Shown here piece after piece: positions 60,918 through 64,000 of a DNA stretch of 64,000 nt. The DNA comes from Rhabditoides inermis. Lineage: Eukaryota; Nematoda; Chromadorea; Rhabditida; Rhabditidae. The notes beneath the pieces are model-generated. The model had not been told where the DNA came from, did no database searches, and saw only the letters and a program-made list of their open reading frames with translations. Position 1 is the first letter of the stretch, and each line of letters opens with the position of its first letter. The position numbers and the translations under genes were made by a program. The DNA is taken from positions 1,022,001 through 1,086,000 of the forward strand of contig CAWZYM010000242.1 in assembly GCA_963966185.1 (NCBI GenBank). Direction: 5' to 3'.

Positions 60918-63719
60918 ATGGCGCTTGGCAGACGGCGATTGCGGCCGTTGCTGCTCATTCTAGCGGCACTCGTCGCAGCAGGTACGCCTTGTTATCTCTA
61001 TTTTATAACTATTTGAATTGCGTCTTGGGTGGTCTTGTTGATTTGTGTTGATCTCTCTTTTGCCTCTGCCGTGTCGGCTCACAGCTTTGTTGAGAGATGC
61101 GATTTGCGCGCGCGCGTTGTTTTATTGCCCGATGGGTGGTCATCAATTGCCGTGGGTCGTTATCGGTGTGACTGACCGCGTGCACTCTGAATTACGATGA
61201 CGCTCTTTTTGATGTGATCCCGGTATTCGAGTGTGTGTTGAATCACTCATCGGGCGCAGATTGAAGGGATTTTCTTTTTTCGAAGAGACGGGATGTTCGC
61301 TTTTTGCCTTCTTGCTGTGGTGCAGTGTGGTTGTTGCAATCGAGTTTGGTTGGCTGGCGGACGATTGTCCTCCTAGTCTGGCGGGAACGAGGAGAGAGAG
61401 AGAGAGAGGGGAGAGGGAGACGGGGTGTAATTGAACTGTTGCACGATATGTCGCGTCGCGGGGCGGGACGAGTGGATTGATTGTCTTGATCTCCCGAATA
61501 CCTTGTTGTGTCTCCCCTTGGTGTCTCGCCCCCCTTTTTTGTGTCCTCTGCTGAGTGGTTTCCGCGAATGTGTCATGCGACGGCCATCTATCTCCACAAA
61601 TGGAAGAAGAAGCGAAGACATCGCTCATCGCATATTCCGGTGGTATAAAAACGGGGCTGCACGGCTGTCCTAGTCGGTTGACGGGCGATGGGAAAGGGCA
61701 TGGAAATGGAATGGGATGGACAGGGTGAAATGGCACGGAGGCGAAGCACGATTCTATGCTCTCCTCTCCTTCCTTTCTCCCTTCCTCTATTCTCATAACA
61801 CGCAGCGTCCATTAGTGCAGCCGGCGTCGTCTTTCGAAATGTGTGAGAAGAGAGGAACACGGTTATTTGCATATAGAGGGAATGAACGCAGGGTGTGGAT
61901 CTTTGTTCTAGGGTTCTAGCGAACGTGTGCGTGTTTGTATGTTGTGTTGATTAGGGGTATTTTGTTGCGCAGCGTGGAGCTGTTGAGTGATTTCCGAGTG
62001 GACACTGAGGGAGTAGAAGAGGGAGGGTGGAAGAGGGAAGATGGAAGTGAGCAGATGGCGACGAGATTCGAGATGCGCCTAAGGAAAAGGGTCTATGGGA
62101 CTAGCCTGCGATCGAGATGAGAGAACCATGCCATAATGATTCCCTACAAGATGTTTTTGAATGTCTCTGCGGTGTGACAGGTATGTTATTCGATTACACT
62201 GGATGTTGTTGGTGTGGTTGGGGCGGTGCATATTGAATATGAGCGTTGCTCCCGCATCGGGCCCGCCCGTGTCTAATTTGTAATGTTTGTGAATCGACTG
62301 GGGTCGACGTGCGCGTGCGTACTCGCAACCTGCGTACAGATCATCATTGATGCCTGTTGGAGGAAAGAGATGGATGGGAGAGAGAGAGGGTGGCCGTCGC
62401 ATGAGATTGTTGCTGCTTGTTGGTATGGGATATGTGTATAGACACGAGCGCTGCGACTTTCTCGAGAAGGGATGAGTACGCGGGGAGCAGTGGGAGGAGG
62501 GAGGGAGGAGAGATGGAATAAGATTGCGCTCTCTGCCCTGCCAGCCAAGCCACTAGCAGTGTCTATAAAAAGAGAGGAGAGTGTATACGCCGGAATGGCG
62601 GTGGAGTAATTGAAAGGAAAGGGGATTGTTAGAGGTTGGTTCTTGATTTGTATTCACGCGAGACGCTGCTTTGGTGCAGTCTGGATGTTGGGGGAACGCC
62701 TGCTGTGGCACTCGATTCAATGGTGTGTGAAACATAATTGGCTTCATCGCTGCTCGGACTGCATACTGCAGGGTGTGTCCAGTGTGGAATTCGGAGGAAG
62801 GATTGAAACGTATAGATGCGACACACTCATTTCCTCTGTGTTCGATGGAAGAGGGGGGGGGGGAGGGGAATGAATGAAAGGAGAAGTGGGTATGCGAGGG
62901 TGGAGAAGGAGGTGAGGGGAAGGGGAGAGGGAAATGGAGACCCTCGTGGGACCACGCCACGCCGCGCCGATTGCTACACTCTCTCACTCTCATTGTATAG
63001 TGTCCACGCACCCTCTCCTCTCCCCTCCCCTCTCGCTATTCCATAATTATGGCGGAATGATGATGAGGGAATGAGGAGCGAGTTGATTCATTAGGGTTTC
63101 GAAGGGGGTTCGCCTCTTTGCAATTGAGAGTGCTCGGCTGGTTGTGACTCGTTGAAATTGAGAGTGTGAAGCTAGTTGTGGCATGCTTCGATTGTTGCGC
63201 AATGGGGAGTGAGAGGATAAAGGGGAATGCGTATGCGTATACCCTATCATCATAGCCGCATATGCCCACATATGATGCGCGAGTTGTCAGAAGAAGTTAG
63301 TGCATTGGTGCGTGGAAGAGTAGGGCGATTGGTAGAGGGAAAGTGAGGGTGAAAGGGACAGGGTTTACGAAACAACAATACTAATACAATGACGTTTCAG
63401 TACACTGTGGCAGCATTGACTGGTCATCTATCCGCACTCCTCCCTCGTTCACACACTCGAATCCCGACAAGGCCATATTCTACAGGGTAGAAAAGGGTCT
63501 GGCAGATGATCAGAAGGATACGGTGAGTGGTAGTGGGAGGAAAGGAAGGAGAAGGATTTATTTGGTATATATGTGATTAGTGATTTTTTTAAGTGAAAAG
63601 AAAGCGAATAATTAAGATCGTAGTTATTACGATACGATGCTCATGTTGTGTGTTGAGATCCCGAAGAACCTTCGCGAGCAGACCATCTTCTGCCGCGCCG
63701 AAGGAAACCCCAAGCCGAC
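60918..63719 (+). CDS. immunoglobulin-superfamily cell-adhesion protein, 5' end only
   Basis: Three exons in phase: 60918-60981 encodes a signal peptide (MALGRRRLRPLLLILAALVA); 63401-63522 encodes VHCGSIDWSSIRTPPSFTHS and so on; 63658-63719 encodes IPKNLREQTIFCRAEGNPKP, with a GTGAG donor at 63720. FCRAEGNPKP is the B-strand Cys and GNPxP signature of I-set Ig domains in L1/neurofascin, contactin and related neural adhesion molecules. The gene runs past the right edge, so the W and second Cys of this domain are not seen and the exact family cannot be fixed; L1-like is a guess. The first coding intron is 2.4 kb, long for this window. Confidence 0.65.
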
Positions 63720-64000
63720 GTGAGTAATATTTTTTTGCTTCGCAAGAAATCTATATCGGATCTTTGATATTTGATAATCGCAAAACATTTGTTGGGAACG
63801 TATATCTTGTTTTTTTGTTGCAATTTGTCTCGGACTTTTTGCGTATCTTGTTGATATGAGGCGGATGGATGAAAGGATTAGGGGAAGGATATTGCGCGAG
63901 GAGATGGGAGAAGTGTGAATGGAGGGCGATTAATTTATGTGCCCCTGAGGAACGAGAGAGGAGAGAGAAATGAGAAGAGGATAGGTGTGAGAGTAAGAGT
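63720..64000 (+). other. intron of the adhesion gene up to the window edge
   Basis: Begins with the GTGAG donor. No further exon is recognised before 64000. Confidence 0.5.

Overview
The window is eukaryotic and very probably from a free-living (rhabditid-type) nematode. Genes are cut by many short introns of about 40-100 bases with GTGAG/GTAAG donors and TTTCAG/TTGCAG acceptors. The families are ones that nematodes have expanded: a CHK/DUF1679 kinase-like protein, an Srsx-type chemoreceptor, worm-type protein tyrosine phosphatases, a TTBK/CK1-like kinase and a Sulfotransfer_2 enzyme. I cannot name the genus. Exon models were built by hand from reading frame, splice signals and exon phase, so most internal boundaries are good but some first and last exons are uncertain.

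Layout. 0-5.1 kb: two weak small genes, then a 12-exon CHK kinase-like gene (minus) with two copies of one MITE family in its introns. 5.5-11.3 kb: a basic, Ser/Pro-rich protein with a helical C-terminal half (plus), then a secreted or membrane-anchored histidine acid phosphatase (plus). 11.5-13.7 kb: a Lys-rich protein (minus). 13.7-16.7 kb: gene-free, with small repeats. 16.7-20.1 kb: an Srsx-like GPCR (plus) whose intron holds a 1 kb Helitron-like element. 22.1-24.4 kb: an active-site-intact PTP (plus) with a 540-base (CTAT)n intron. 24.9-26.1 kb: an SR/RS-rich basic protein. 26.7-38.3 kb: three consecutive C2H2 zinc-finger genes (plus), the second of which appears to carry a whole antisense TTBK/CK1-like kinase gene inside its last intron. 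39.6-42.8 kb: an unrecognised gene interrupted by a second copy of the Helitron-like element with a 747-base (CTCA)n tract.

43.5-48.9 kb is an accessory, repeat-rich block. It holds a compact heat-shock-type promoter (two heat-shock elements plus TATAAAAG) placed directly upstream of a 51-bp-arm foldback and an AATAAA signal; fragments of a LINE on the minus strand split by a decayed second reverse transcriptase on plus; an 88-copy GTGTCGTG octamer satellite; and a hAT-like MITE with an 8-base target duplication made of the same octamer. 48.9-50.5 kb: a second PTP (minus). 50.8-51.6 kb: a third, diverged Helitron-like copy. 52.0-53.6 kb: a Golgi-type sulfotransferase (plus). 53.6-60.9 kb: gene-free and repeat-poor, leading to the first three exons of an immunoglobulin-superfamily cell-adhesion gene that runs off the right edge.

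The genes do not form a pathway; they are a typical mixed nematode neighbourhood. The most unusual observations are the heat-shock promoter/hairpin unit, the nested kinase, the microsatellite-carrying Helitron-like family, and the satellite that looks like a hyper-expanded relative of the neighbouring hAT-like MITE.
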